Assembly: GCA_025800245.1 (NCBI GenBank)
Contig: JAOXSA010000253.1
Location: forward strand, 1-64,000
Origin: Amphritea sp.
GTDB lineage: Bacteria > Pseudomonadota > Gammaproteobacteria > Pseudomonadales > Balneatricaceae
DNA length: 64,000 bases
Direction of reading: 5' to 3'
Part shown: piece by piece, positions 25,273 through 35,126 of the stretch
Position numbering within the stretch: the stretch's first letter is position 1
Layout: each line of letters begins with the position of its first letter
Translations under genes and position numbers: made by a program
The notes under the pieces: generated by a model
Seen by the model: the letters and a program-made list of their open reading frames with translations, nothing else
The model's database searches: none
Told to the model about the DNA's origin: nothing

Positions 25273-25794
25273 TCAGGCTGCAAGCGGGTGATCGTGGAAA
25301 AGGTGTGATGTTTCTATCAGAGCTTTCGGACAGTGTTTACGTACCAGTTTGTAAACCTCAGGTATCCGCTCAACAGTCACATCGACCATCATCAGAATCT
25401 GCCCGGCTTCCACTGCGTGCTGATACTTCTGCAGATCAGCATTGGGGGTGCTTTCACCGATCATTTTACCGATCCAACCGCCGAACAGAGTACCTATCAG
25501 TACCATGACCAGGAGTGACATTGAGCCAAATTCAAACCCCATGATGACTGTACCGAACATTATAAATCCGAGCACCAGTCCGAGTGTCCCTCCGGCTACC
25601 AGCCCCCAGTTGAAGTCACTTTCCAGTTCAGAGGTTTCCATCTCGGTTGCTTCGTGAATATGTGCTTTCTGCAGCATATCGTGATCTTCAGCGACAACAT
25701 GCATCATCTCATCGCCAATCCCCATCTCCCGCAGACCTTCAACAACCATTTCAGCCTGTTGCAGATCGGGAGCGAGAAAAGTGAGCCGTTTCAT
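25273..25794 (-). CDS. DUF1269-like membrane protein
   Basis: A protein of 173 residues. An N-terminal ferredoxin-like half (FLAPDLQQAEMVVEGLREMGI) is followed by a two-helix glycine-rich membrane hairpin at about 64-110 (GLVAGGTLGLVLGFIMFG, then LLVMVLIGTLFGGWIGKMIG), then a return to the alpha/beta domain (ILMMVDVTVERIPEV). This layout is that of small inner-membrane proteins related to DUF1269. The function is unknown. It has an upstream AGG site. Confidence 0.6.
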   Translation of the reverse strand: MKRLTFLAPDLQQAEMVVEGLREMGIGDEMMHVVAEDHDMLQKAHIHEATEMETSELESDFNWGLVAGGTLGLVLGFIMFGTVIMGFEFGSMSLLVMVLIGTLFGGWIGKMIGESTPNADLQKYQHAVEAGQILMMVDVTVERIPEVYKLVRKHCPKALIETSHLFHDHPLAA

Positions 25795-25875
25795 AACAAA
25801 CCTCCAGGCGCACGCGCCTTTGTTTGGCTCACTACAGTATAGACCAACACCCTCTTAATCCCGTTTCAAACGAGC

Positions 25876-26247
25876 TTACTGACACAGGTAGTTACCGTCT
25901 CTGTCCATCGCTTTCACGGCGCCATGATTACCCGGACAAGCGGCATAGAAAAGTGTGCTGTTAAAGGGCAGGGAAAACTGATTCTGTTTCACCTGTTGCG
26001 GTTGCAGTACTGTCTGCTTTTGAAAATAATCTCCCCGGCTACCGCACAGGCTGCGTTGATAACCGGGTTCATCCCGGGTGTGACACCAGAGTATCTCGAT
26101 CGGATGATTGCAGATATTGGTGAGTGACTGGGAGCGCTCACCGACCCCGATACTGACACAGTGGATAGCATCGCTGGCCAGTGTTGCTGGTGAGCTGAGC
26201 AGCACCACTGACAGCACACTGCCTGTAAACAGGTTTGTTCGTTTCAT
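25876..26247 (-). CDS. Small secreted Cys-containing protein
   Basis: A protein of 123 residues from the ATG at 26247, chosen because GGAG lies 6 nt upstream; an in-frame ATG four codons earlier has none. The signal peptide ends near LAS-DA (about 24). The mature protein has six Cys (HCVS, NICNH, LWCHT, LCGS, AACPG, LCQ), suggesting three disulfides. No family is recognised. It is similar in style to other small secreted Cys proteins in this genome (45441, 20987). Confidence 0.6.
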   Translation of the reverse strand: MKRTNLFTGSVLSVVLLSSPATLASDAIHCVSIGVGERSQSLTNICNHPIEILWCHTRDEPGYQRSLCGSRGDYFQKQTVLQPQQVKQNQFSLPFNSTLFYAACPGNHGAVKAMDRDGNYLCQ

Positions 26248-26339
26248 TCTGAACTCCATTTCAAGAGTATCGCTCTCTGTATGGCTACCACTGACAGTAT
26301 AGTGCGGTAGCTGACATCCTTGTTATACCTCTGCCCGGA

Positions 26340-27116
26340 TCAGGAACAGATAAACTGATCCGCATCCATCCAGGCAGGAAAACGTTCCTTAAACTGTTGT
26401 AAATCATCGGCAGACAAAGCGTGGGTTTTAACAAATGGCTGTCCGGCGGGTTCATCGATCAGCAGATCCCCTTTGAAATCCACCAGCATACTGTCACCGC
26501 TGTAATCATGGCCGTTGGCATCGGTTCCGACACGGTTTACCCCGGCGATATAGCAGAGATTTTCAATAGCCCTTGCCTGCAGTAATTTTCGCCACGGCTG
26601 TCGTCTCACCGCTGGCCAGTTTGCCACATACAGCGCCAGGTCATAATCGTTGCGGCTGCGGGAAAACACAGGGAAACGCAGGTCATAACACACCTGCAAC
26701 AGAATCCGCCAGCCTTTATACTCGACCACAACCCGCTCAGAGCCCGGCTGATAGCGCTCATGCTCACCCGCCATCCGGAACAAGTGCCGTTTATCGTAGT
26801 GTCGCTGGGTACCGTCCGGAAAGGTAAACAGCATGCGGTTAAAGAACTGATCCTCCTCTTTGATCGCCAGGCTGCCACAGATAGCAACGCCGCGCTGCTG
26901 AGCCTGCTGCTGTAGCCACTGGCAGGTTGGCCCACCCATGGCTTCTGCGGCAGTGCGGCTGTCCATGGTAAAACCGGTAGAGAACATCTCCGGCAGCAGC
27001 ACCAGATCGGTGTCAGAATCATGTTCATCCAGTAACCGCTCATACATCTCGCGATTCTGTTCCGGGCTTTGCCAGAGCATATCCGGCTGAACCAGTGTCA
27101 CTTTAAGGTCTTGCAT
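26340..27116 (-). CDS. yafV: Omega-amidase / nitrilase-family hydrolase (YafV-like)
   Basis: A nitrilase-superfamily enzyme of 258 residues with the Glu-Lys-Cys triad: LLPEMF (Glu), YDKRHLF (Lys) and LLQVCYDLRFPVF (Cys). YafV/Nit2-like omega-amidases hydrolyse alpha-ketoglutaramate and alpha-ketosuccinamate. The start at 27116 lies 4 nt after the stop of the YbdL-type aminotransferase. That pairing is meaningful: the aminotransferase makes alpha-ketoglutaramate from glutamine and the amidase pulls the reaction forward, as in methionine salvage. Confidence 0.87.
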   Translation of the reverse strand: MQDLKVTLVQPDMLWQSPEQNREMYERLLDEHDSDTDLVLLPEMFSTGFTMDSRTAAEAMGGPTCQWLQQQAQQRGVAICGSLAIKEEDQFFNRMLFTFPDGTQRHYDKRHLFRMAGEHERYQPGSERVVVEYKGWRILLQVCYDLRFPVFSRSRNDYDLALYVANWPAVRRQPWRKLLQARAIENLCYIAGVNRVGTDANGHDYSGDSMLVDFKGDLLIDEPAGQPFVKTHALSADDLQQFKERFPAWMDADQFICS

Positions 27117-27120
27117 CGTT

Positions 27121-28272
27121 TTAGATCTCAGATAATTTTTCTGCGGCCAGGGCCAGAGTGGAATCGTCCTTGGCAAAACAGAACCGGACCAACCTCTGAT
27201 CTGCCGGAGGCTGCTGGTAGAACACCGATACCGGTATAGCGGCAACACCCGCCTCCCGGGTCAGCCAGTGGCAGAATTCCAGATCGGTCATATCCGGCTG
27301 GATAGCCGAGTAATCCATCAGTTGAAAATAGGTACCCGCAACCGGGGTAAAGCTGAAACGGCTATCCGCCATCTGCTGATTAAAATAATCCCGCTTAGCC
27401 CGGTAAAAATCCGGCAGGGTTTCATAGTGTTCAGGGTAATCATTGATAAAGTCGGCCAGCGCCAGCTGCACCGGGTGCACCGTGCAGAAGGTCAGATACT
27501 GGTGCAGCTTCCGAAACTCCCGACTCAGTGGCTCCGGAGCGACGCAGTAGCCGACTTTCCAGCCGGTGGTGTGATAGGTTTTGCCAAACGAAGACACCAC
27601 AAACGCCCGTTCAGCCAGCGCCGGACGACGCAGGAGACTCTGATGTTCGCCTTCGAAACAGATATGCTCATAGACTTCGTCTGATAACAGCAGAATATCG
27701 GTTCCCTTCAGCAACGCTTCCAGTTGCTGCAGATCATCCGCATCCCAGACAGCACCGGTCGGATTGTGCGGGGTATTGATAATGATCATCCGGGTACGGT
27801 CGCTGATCGCGTCCGCCACTTGCTGCCAGTTCACGGCAAAATCCGGTGCTTGCAGCGGAATATGGACTGCCCGCCCACCATTCAGTTCGATGGCCGGCTC
27901 ATAGCTGTCGTAGGCCGGATCAAACACGATCACTTCATCACCGCTCTTAACTACCGCGCTGATCGCTGCAAACAGCGCCTCAGTGGCTCCCGAAGTGACA
28001 GTAATCTCTGTTTCCGGATTCAGGTCACAGCCATACATCCGCTGACATTTAACGGCAATGGCATTTCGCAGCGAGGCAACACCGGTCATCGGTGCGTACT
28101 GGTTGTAGCCATTTTCAAGGTAATAGGTCACCCGATCCAACAGCACCAAGGGGCCGTCAAAATCAGGAAACCCCTGGGACAGGTTGATCGCATTGTGCTG
28201 TGCCGCCAGCTGTGACATTTCGGTAAAGATTGTAGTGCCTACGGAGGGCAGCTTACTGGAAGGGTATTGCAT
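27121..28272 (-). CDS. ybdL: Methionine/glutamine aminotransferase (YbdL type)
   Basis: A PLP fold-type I class I/II aminotransferase of 383 residues. SQGFPDFDGP, NQYAPMTGVASLR, NTPHNPTGAVW and SSFGKTYHTTGWKVGYC (PLP Lys in SFGKT) match E. coli YbdL closely. Such enzymes transaminate 2-keto-4-methylthiobutyrate using glutamine. The start at 28272 is preferred over an ATG six codons upstream because of similarity and a nearby GGA. It is co-transcribed with the omega-amidase. Confidence 0.9.
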   Translation of the reverse strand: MQYPSSKLPSVGTTIFTEMSQLAAQHNAINLSQGFPDFDGPLVLLDRVTYYLENGYNQYAPMTGVASLRNAIAVKCQRMYGCDLNPETEITVTSGATEALFAAISAVVKSGDEVIVFDPAYDSYEPAIELNGGRAVHIPLQAPDFAVNWQQVADAISDRTRMIIINTPHNPTGAVWDADDLQQLEALLKGTDILLLSDEVYEHICFEGEHQSLLRRPALAERAFVVSSFGKTYHTTGWKVGYCVAPEPLSREFRKLHQYLTFCTVHPVQLALADFINDYPEHYETLPDFYRAKRDYFNQQMADSRFSFTPVAGTYFQLMDYSAIQPDMTDLEFCHWLTREAGVAAIPVSVFYQQPPADQRLVRFCFAKDDSTLALAAEKLSEI

Positions 28273-28344
28273 CGGGTATTCGTCCAACATACTGATAACA
28301 CTACAGTAGCCGATTTACCCGGGGGTGGGTAGTCAGAAGCGTTG

Positions 28345-29283
28345 TCAGAAAATCAGAAGGTGCAGAACGCCTCGCACGATCACGCCGATCAGTGCGCCCA
28401 GAATCGCGGCCCTGGCGATAGAGGCAACCCGTCGACCGGCCGCCAGCAGGATCGCGATACCGGCAATATCAAACGGGTTAGTGATAAAGCCCGCCATCCG
28501 GTTCAGATCGTTGGCGGTAAGCGTTCCCTGATTCAGCAGGTCAATTGTCACCCCCATCATCGCAGTACCGCCGGCAATGAATTTGGTCACGATAGGCAGT
28601 ACTGTCGCTTCGGGCAGATCAACCAGAGCCAGTGCCGGAGCCAGTATCCAGGTCAGCAGATCCATAGCGCCAGTATGCCGCAGTACGTTGACAAAGCAGA
28701 GCGCCAGTAACAGTAGAGGGATCGAAGCAATAACGATCTTTACCCCTTCCTGACCACCTTCCGAGAGAATCTGAATCGGGTTTTTCTTCTCGATCATCTC
28801 CGGTGCGGCGTGATCGGAGTGGCTGGTATCATCATCCAGAGCGGGATCACGAGCGAAGATGTAGTAACTGCACATCGCCGCGATCAGGCCGCCGACCAGC
28901 GAGGTGAGCATAATGACCGGCAGATCCAGCCCCACCACAACCATAGGAAACACAACATTGGCCTGTGACATGGTCAGCACTACCGCCAGGGTAGCGGCAA
29001 TTGCCCGACGGGCGGTGCCATCCCGATCCATAATCGCCAGTGTGGCAACCGGCGCGTTAAAGCTGACAAACAACACCTGAACCATTGCAAAAATGCCCAG
29101 ACCGGGAATGCCGAATACCCGCAACAGCGGGGACAGATGGTTGGATACCCACGCCAGCACACCTTTGGATTCAAGCAGCTGCATCAATGCCAGCATCACC
29201 ACCATTACCGGCAGCAGTACATACAATGCCATATCAATTGCAGTGCGGCCTGATTCAAGAATCAGTGTGATAACCTGTTCCAT
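28345..29283 (-). CDS. Nucleoside-recognition (Gate) domain membrane protein
   Basis: An inner-membrane protein of 312 residues with about eight helices and two Gate-like halves. The first half runs MALYVLLPVMVVMLALMQL to VQVLFVSFNAPVATLAIM. The second half includes IPLLLLALCFVNVLR and KFIAGGTAMMGVT. A charged loop (about 145-170) separates them. Relatives include the SpmA/SpmB and YjiH types, without firm transport substrates. There is no convincing operon partner. Confidence 0.7.
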   Translation of the reverse strand: MEQVITLILESGRTAIDMALYVLLPVMVVMLALMQLLESKGVLAWVSNHLSPLLRVFGIPGLGIFAMVQVLFVSFNAPVATLAIMDRDGTARRAIAATLAVVLTMSQANVVFPMVVVGLDLPVIMLTSLVGGLIAAMCSYYIFARDPALDDDTSHSDHAAPEMIEKKNPIQILSEGGQEGVKIVIASIPLLLLALCFVNVLRHTGAMDLLTWILAPALALVDLPEATVLPIVTKFIAGGTAMMGVTIDLLNQGTLTANDLNRMAGFITNPFDIAGIAILLAAGRRVASIARAAILGALIGVIVRGVLHLLIF

Positions 29284-29526
29284 AGGGGCGTTCAGCTCGT
29301 TTGTGGGTCTTCAGAGTGGATATGCTGCGTCAGCAATTTTAATTCAAGCATTAATCTAAACCATTACTTTTTATGCTTTTTTTGCAAACTGGACTGACCA
29401 GATTGGCAAGCCGACGGAGCACTACTGTCATAAATCCTTAAAATAAGTAGTTAAATTATCAAAGATCACTGCCGACTATGGTAAGTTAACGGATTAAATT
29501 GTAAGCAGTACTGTATATTTAACACT

Positions 29527-30507
29527 ATGGGCATCGCCAGAATTTTCCGTCGTCTCGGTCAGCTGATCACTCTCACCAGCTGCACTACCTTAGTCACTCT
29601 CAGCCATGCCGCCGAAACACAGCCTCTTCAGGTCGCTGCAGTTTCCAGCGCCACCAATCGTCTGCTTAATCTGGATCAGGATAAAATTGAGCTGGCCTCA
29701 GTGAGCGCTGCAGTTATTGATGCCCGAACCGGTGCACCGCTGTTTCAGAAACACGCCGATATGGTGATGCCGATTGCATCCATCACCAAGGTGATGACCG
29801 CGATCGTTACACTGGACGCCGGACTGCCACTCAATGAGCGGATTACCTTTACTCAGGCACAGCGCAAAGCCAACAATAACTACTTCACCCGCATCCGGGT
29901 TGATTCCACTCTGCCCCGTGAAGATGTGATTCGAATCGCGTTGATGTCTTCTGAGAATATGGCCGCATCGGCGCTGGGACACACCTATCCCGGCGGTATA
30001 GACGCATTCGTCAAAGCGATGAACGCCAAGGCCGCCGAGCTGGGTATGAGCCAGACCCGGTTCGTCGATCCGACCGGTCTGTCAGAACATAACGTTTCCA
30101 CCGCCGGTGATCTGGCCTTGCTGGTACGGGCAGCCGCAACCTATCCTGAGATCCGCGAGTACAGCACTACCAAAGGCTTTACCGCCCGTTTCAAAAAGCC
30201 TCGTTATACCCTGCGCTACGGTAACACCAATGTGCTGGTGCACCGGAAAAGCTGGGATATTGATGTAACAAAAACCGGCTACCTGAACGAAGCGGGCCGC
30301 TGTCTGGTGATGATGACCCAGATCCAGGGCCGCGACACCGTGATGATCATGCTGAATTCCTACGGTAAGCGCACCCCGATCGGCGATGCCGGTCGTATCA
30401 AGCGCTGGATCACCACCGGTAAGAGCGGCAAAATCAGTGACTCCGCCCGCCACTACCAGCGCCAGCAACTGAAACAGCGCCTGCCGGAAGAGCTGGCGCT
30501 GAATTAA
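29527..30507 (+). CDS. pbpG: D-alanyl-D-alanine endopeptidase (PBP7)
   Basis: A periplasmic S11-family peptidase of 326 residues that cleaves D-Ala-meso-DAP crosslinks. It has a signal sequence ending near SHA-AE, catalytic SITK (IASITKVMT), the SxN motif in MSSENMAAS and the KTG motif in DVTKTGYLNEAG. It lacks the long C-terminal domain of PBP5, as expected for PBP7. No clear ribosome site lies upstream of the ATG. Confidence 0.92.
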   Translation: MGIARIFRRLGQLITLTSCTTLVTLSHAAETQPLQVAAVSSATNRLLNLDQDKIELASVSAAVIDARTGAPLFQKHADMVMPIASITKVMTAIVTLDAGLPLNERITFTQAQRKANNNYFTRIRVDSTLPREDVIRIALMSSENMAASALGHTYPGGIDAFVKAMNAKAAELGMSQTRFVDPTGLSEHNVSTAGDLALLVRAAATYPEIREYSTTKGFTARFKKPRYTLRYGNTNVLVHRKSWDIDVTKTGYLNEAGRCLVMMTQIQGRDTVMIMLNSYGKRTPIGDAGRIKRWITTGKSGKISDSARHYQRQQLKQRLPEELALN

Positions 30508-30546
30508 GCGGCCTTGATTACGAGCTTTGATCAACAGCTCTTTATA

Positions 30547-31236
30547 TCAACTGAGTGCCAGTTTCACCGCCGCTTCCGCATGGATAGCGGTGGTGTCATA
30601 CAGCGGAATATCGGTGTGTTCGGCTTTAACCAGCATACCGATCTCAGTACACCCCAGAATCACACCCTGAGCGCCCTGCTCTACCAATGCCTCCATGACA
30701 TCGAGATACCGCGCACGGGATTCATTCAGCACCTGCCCCTGACACAGCTCCTGATAAATAATGTCGTGCACCAGAGTCTGCCGCTCAGCGGACGGGACTA
30801 ATACCTCAATCCCCTGCTGCTCGAGCCGGCCACGGTAAAACATCTGCTCCATGGTAAACCGCGTGCCCAGCAAACCGACCTTGCTCAAACCATTCTGCTT
30901 CAGACGCGCAGCGGTAGCATCAGCAATGTGCAGTAATGGAATACCGATACCCGCTTCCACCTGTTCCGCCACCTTGTGCATGGTATTGGTACCGATCATC
31001 AGAAAATCCGCACCTGCGGCTTCAACACCCTGCGCCGCCCGGGTGAGAATATCACCGGTTTCCTGCCAGAGGCCCTGATGTTGCAGTGCTTCAATCTCTG
31101 CAAAATCAACACTGAACATCGCTATTCTGGCACTGTGAAAGCCACCCAGCTCTGCTTTGATACCCTCATTAAGTGCCTGATAATAGGTCTGGGTGGATTC
31201 CCAGCTCATACCGCCCAGTAAGCCAATTGTCTTCAT
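30547..31236 (-). CDS. ygeA: Aspartate/glutamate racemase family protein (YgeA)
   Basis: A racemase of 229 residues that aligns along its length with E. coli YgeA: MKTIGLLGGMSWEST, then GTNTMHKVA, HIADAT, LLGTRFTMEQMFYRGRL and VILGCTEIGML. The catalytic pair is asymmetric, with Thr in TNTMH rather than a first Cys and Cys in GCTE, as I recall for the E. coli enzyme. GGGAG precedes the ATG. It is convergent with pbpG. Confidence 0.9.
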   Translation of the reverse strand: MKTIGLLGGMSWESTQTYYQALNEGIKAELGGFHSARIAMFSVDFAEIEALQHQGLWQETGDILTRAAQGVEAAGADFLMIGTNTMHKVAEQVEAGIGIPLLHIADATAARLKQNGLSKVGLLGTRFTMEQMFYRGRLEQQGIEVLVPSAERQTLVHDIIYQELCQGQVLNESRARYLDVMEALVEQGAQGVILGCTEIGMLVKAEHTDIPLYDTTAIHAEAAVKLALS

Positions 31237-31394
31237 ACGTCTTCTCCCTTTACGGTTTCAGTATGCCTGCCAGAGCCGTTGATTCCAGATACAGATCCAG
31301 GTGCTGAAAACCATACAGATCTGATCATTTTCTGATCCATGAAATATTCACAGGCGTAACAGCAGAGAATCCACTCAATGAAGAGGACACTCTC

Positions 31395-32000
31395 ATGACA
31401 ATAAAAACAATGTCAGAGATCTTCTACGATCCCCAGCTGGCAATGCAGCATATCCGGGACGAACACCTGAAAGGTACCTCGGAAATTTTCATTACCCTGG
31501 CCATACTGGCAGCAATCCCACCAATATCCCTGCTCATCGGGACCACTCAGATCGGCTGGAGTCTGACTTTTTCCAGCGAGCCGGTCCGTCTGGCTTTCAG
31601 CAGTGCGCTGGCATCAGCCATCGCATTCTACTTTGCCCTGTGGGTTTCCCTGGGCGTGGTGGCATACGCCATTCACTGGATGGAGAAAACCTACGGTGGA
31701 GAGGCATCACTTGAACGCTGTATGAACCTGACTCTGTACACAGCAACCCCACTGTTACTGGCTGGTTTTGCGGGGTTGTACCCGACCTTGTGGTTCTGCG
31801 TCGCGGCCGGTATGGCCGGTCTGGGTTACAGTACTTTCCTGCTGTTTAAAGGGGTGCCGGTGATCATGAAGATCCCTGAAGAACGAGGGTTTCTGTTCAG
31901 TGTCTCGATTCTGACCGTCGGTCTGGTGACTCTGGTAACACTGCGATCCGCAACTGTATTTATGTGGAACACGGTGATTCCGCTGGTCTATGTCAGCTAA
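31395..32000 (+). CDS. Yip1-family membrane protein
   Basis: A protein of 201 residues with five predicted helices and a short cytosolic start (MSEIFYDPQLAMQHIRDEH), the usual Yip1 entry. The helices include ITLAILAAIPPISLLIG, ALASAIAFYFALWVSLGVV, LTLYTATPLLLAGFAGLYP and FLFSVSILTVGLVTLVTL. The function of bacterial members is unknown. GAGGA precedes the ATG. Confidence 0.7.
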   Translation: MTIKTMSEIFYDPQLAMQHIRDEHLKGTSEIFITLAILAAIPPISLLIGTTQIGWSLTFSSEPVRLAFSSALASAIAFYFALWVSLGVVAYAIHWMEKTYGGEASLERCMNLTLYTATPLLLAGFAGLYPTLWFCVAAGMAGLGYSTFLLFKGVPVIMKIPEERGFLFSVSILTVGLVTLVTLRSATVFMWNTVIPLVYVS

Positions 32001-32028
32001 GCGCTGAGCCTGACCTGATTTAAAGTCC

Positions 32029-32061
32029 TGCACTTTAACCGCTGCCATTGGTTAAAGTGCA
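32029..32061. terminator. Perfect 12-bp hairpin between convergent genes
   Basis: TGCACTTTAACC / GGTTAAAGTGCA with a 9-nt loop lies between the Yip1 and RND genes. It has no T run, so it is either a two-way terminator of weak type or a barrier structure. Confidence 0.5.
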
Positions 32062-32069
32062 GCCTGAGT

Positions 32070-35000
32070 TTATGCTGTTTCTGACATCAGCTCCGCGGTT
32101 TTGCTCTGTTTGCGCAAGCGTGCCTTCAGGTAGACAGAATATACACAGGGCACAAACACCAGAGTAACCACAGCGGCCACCATAATCCCCCAGCCCATCA
32201 CCAGCGCAATGGGCCCCATGTAGTTATCATAACCGCCTAAGCCATAAGCCAGCGGTATCAGACCTGCAACGGTTGTTACCGTGGTCAGGGATACCGCTCT
32301 TAAACGGGCCAGAGAACCTTCTACCGCAAAAGCCTCAATGTTATCCGGTATGGCGGTTTCCAGTTGTTGCTGATAGTGGCATACCAACACCAGTGAATTA
32401 TTCACCATAACACCAACCAGACCGATCGCTCCGACCAGTGCAAAGAAACTCAGAGGCTCTCCGTGCAGATGCAGTACTGTGGCGCAGGCGGCCAGCCCGA
32501 ACGGCACGATACTCATGATGATCAGGCTTTCCCAGATCGAATCAAACAGCAGGATCAGCGCCAGCAATATTGCCACTAATGCCACTGCCAGAGCCGTCAG
32601 TAGTCCGTGCAGTGCTTCACGGGTCTCTTTCGCTTTACCGTTGCTGACCAGACGTACGCCATTGTATTCGCTGATCGGGAATTGTTCCCAGATCTGCGCT
32701 TCCACCGCCAGCGGGTCGGTCAGCGCCTGATCAATCATCCCCGATACGCGGATGCTGCGCTCACCGTTATAGTGTTTAATGGCTGCAGCTGTTTCACTTT
32801 CCCGCCACTGCACCAGGTCGCGGGCTTTCACCATCTGACCATCAGCGGCCCGCAACTCCAGATTTTCCAATGTATTCAGATTACGGTCATCATGTTGCAG
32901 CAGCAGACGATAATGGACCTCCTCATCACCGGCAAATACCCGGCTGATACGCTCTCCATCAACACTCAGGCGCAGTGTTCTGGCCAGCTCCAGTACACTG
33001 ATACCGTAGCGGTTGAGACGCTCATAATCGATATCAGCGACAATCACCGGTCGCTCGTCATCGGTGGCACGGAATACCTTTTTCACACCGGTTCGCTGCT
33101 GTAGCCAGTGAGTCAGATCAGTCGCCATTCGCTCACGATCCGCGTTTTCGCCACCGACAACCATAATATCGACTGGCCTGCCCTTAGGCGGCCCGCCGGC
33201 ATCCACTTCGAACTCGACATCGACAAAGCCTTCCAGCTCATCCGCTTGTGCCTGCCACTTCTCAACAATGGCATCAGCGCTTACATCCCGATCATTCGAT
33301 GGCACCAGGCTGATCAGAAACGAGCTATAGGGCGCGCCGACACTGCCATACCAGCGGGCAACGTGCTCTCCCTCTGCCGCGATGATCTGTTCCAGCGCCC
33401 GACTATAGCGCCAGGCATCATCAATATTGGCGCTCGAATCCACCTCCGCTTCCACCTCTATCAGATAGGCTCCCTGAGTCGGATAGAAGATGTAATTCAG
33501 CTGCTGCAGAGATAACCCGCCACTGCCTATAATCAACACCGCCAGCAGAGGAATGGTGATGTAACGATAACGCACCGCCCGGGTTACTGTGCGCAGATAA
33601 AGTGAGCGAAAGCGAGACTCAGCAACAGCCTTTCTCTGCAGCGGCTTACCGGTGCGTTTGCGTTCCAGAATCGGGCGCAAATGGGACGGCAACACAATCA
33701 CCACATCGATCAGTGAGAACAGCAAAGCCAGCCCCACTGTCATCGGCATCACATAGAGCATCTTGCCGGTATTTCCCGGCAGGAACATCAACGGCAGAAA
33801 CGCCAGGAAGGTGGTGATCATACTGGTCAGCACTGCTGGCAGAATATCCTTCAGACCATTCAGAATAGCGCTGTTCACCGGTTCACCGGATTCACAGCGG
33901 TGGACAATTTTCTCCGACACCACCACAGCATCATCGACAATAATACCGATGATCAGAATCATCGCAGCCAGGGTATAGCTATCCAGCACCTGCCCCAGTG
34001 GTGCCAGAAGTGCGAACACACCGAGCAGAGAAAATGGGATACCCATTGCCACCCACAGGGCAATATTACGATTCAGCATCAGCGCCAGGGTAATAATCAC
34101 CAGCACCAGACCGACAATGCCGTTATTCTTTACCACATCGAACTTGGACTGGATCTCTACAGACAGATCGAAACCAACCCGGTATTCCACCCGGTCACCG
34201 GCCTTGAGTTGCTCACGGGCCAGCAGCTCTCTCACCGCTGTCGCGGTCGCGGTGACATCCACCGCATCCGAAGTACGCAGATCAAAAGCGATCACCTGTT
34301 CACCGTTGATCGAGGCATAGCTACCGGGCCGCTCAAAAGATTCGCTTATCTGACCGCTGACATCATCCAACCGGATCACCGGACTCCGGCTGATCTGAAC
34401 CTCACGCAATGCATCAAGGCTCTTAAGCTCTGACAGGGTAATCAGATCCTGCGCCGACTGATAAGACTCCAGACTACCGCCGGTCATCAGCACATTGCGT
34501 TCTGTCACTGCCGTGGCAACATCATCCAGGGTCAGCCCATAGCGGGAGAGCTGAGCCTGATCCACCTCGATCCAGAACTCTTTTTCACGCAGATCGTTGG
34601 GCAGTACATTACCGATGCCTGGCAGACGTCGCAGCTCCAGTTCCAGAGCGCGGGCATGCTGACGCAGTTGAGCATAGGGAATATCCCCGCTGACCCCGAC
34701 AATCATAAAATCCAGACTCGAGGACTTAGTCACCCGGACCCTGGGTGATTCCGTCACACCGGCAGGCAAATCACTGACCCGGCTTACGGCATCACGGATA
34801 TCCTGCATAGCACGGGGCACATCTTTAACATCATCTTTCAGCTGTACCCGGATACTGGAAAAGCCATCTTCCGAGGTTGAGGTAAAGGTCTTGATGTCTG
34901 ACAGTGTCAGCAGCTCTTTTTCAATCCGGCTGGTGACATTCGCTTCAACATCTTCTGCAGAGGCACCCGGGTAACTGGTTTCAATGCTGGCCGAACCAAA

Positions 35001-35126
35001 ATCGATGACCGGATACTCGGCCAGAGGCAAACGAATAACCGCATAGATCCCCAGTAATACAACCGCCAGAGTCAGTACATTAGCAGTCATCCGACGACCG
35101 ATAATGTGAGTCAGTAGCTGTTTCAT
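32070..35126 (-). CDS. RND efflux transporter, inner-membrane pump
   Basis: A protein of 1018 residues in the AcrB/MMPL-type RND family. TM1 lies near residue 15, followed by a large periplasmic porter loop, the helix block with IILIIGIIVDDAVVVSEKI carrying the paired Asp of the proton relay (about 400), a second porter loop, and the final helix block (MVNNSLVLVCHYQQQL). LPLAEYPVIDFGSASIETSYPGAS is a standard RND start. It overlaps the adaptor gene by 4 nt. No TolC-like gene follows, so the outer-membrane channel is supplied elsewhere. The substrate is unknown. Confidence 0.92.
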   Translation of the reverse strand: MKQLLTHIIGRRMTANVLTLAVVLLGIYAVIRLPLAEYPVIDFGSASIETSYPGASAEDVEANVTSRIEKELLTLSDIKTFTSTSEDGFSSIRVQLKDDVKDVPRAMQDIRDAVSRVSDLPAGVTESPRVRVTKSSSLDFMIVGVSGDIPYAQLRQHARALELELRRLPGIGNVLPNDLREKEFWIEVDQAQLSRYGLTLDDVATAVTERNVLMTGGSLESYQSAQDLITLSELKSLDALREVQISRSPVIRLDDVSGQISESFERPGSYASINGEQVIAFDLRTSDAVDVTATATAVRELLAREQLKAGDRVEYRVGFDLSVEIQSKFDVVKNNGIVGLVLVIITLALMLNRNIALWVAMGIPFSLLGVFALLAPLGQVLDSYTLAAMILIIGIIVDDAVVVSEKIVHRCESGEPVNSAILNGLKDILPAVLTSMITTFLAFLPLMFLPGNTGKMLYVMPMTVGLALLFSLIDVVIVLPSHLRPILERKRTGKPLQRKAVAESRFRSLYLRTVTRAVRYRYITIPLLAVLIIGSGGLSLQQLNYIFYPTQGAYLIEVEAEVDSSANIDDAWRYSRALEQIIAAEGEHVARWYGSVGAPYSSFLISLVPSNDRDVSADAIVEKWQAQADELEGFVDVEFEVDAGGPPKGRPVDIMVVGGENADRERMATDLTHWLQQRTGVKKVFRATDDERPVIVADIDYERLNRYGISVLELARTLRLSVDGERISRVFAGDEEVHYRLLLQHDDRNLNTLENLELRAADGQMVKARDLVQWRESETAAAIKHYNGERSIRVSGMIDQALTDPLAVEAQIWEQFPISEYNGVRLVSNGKAKETREALHGLLTALAVALVAILLALILLFDSIWESLIIMSIVPFGLAACATVLHLHGEPLSFFALVGAIGLVGVMVNNSLVLVCHYQQQLETAIPDNIEAFAVEGSLARLRAVSLTTVTTVAGLIPLAYGLGGYDNYMGPIALVMGWGIMVAAVVTLVFVPCVYSVYLKARLRKQSKTAELMSETA

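Noticed and set aside
33900..34433. 177-codon plus-strand frame inside the RND pump gene
   Set aside because: Antisense shadow of a well-conserved RND gene; His/Gln/Arg-rich composition typical of such shadows.
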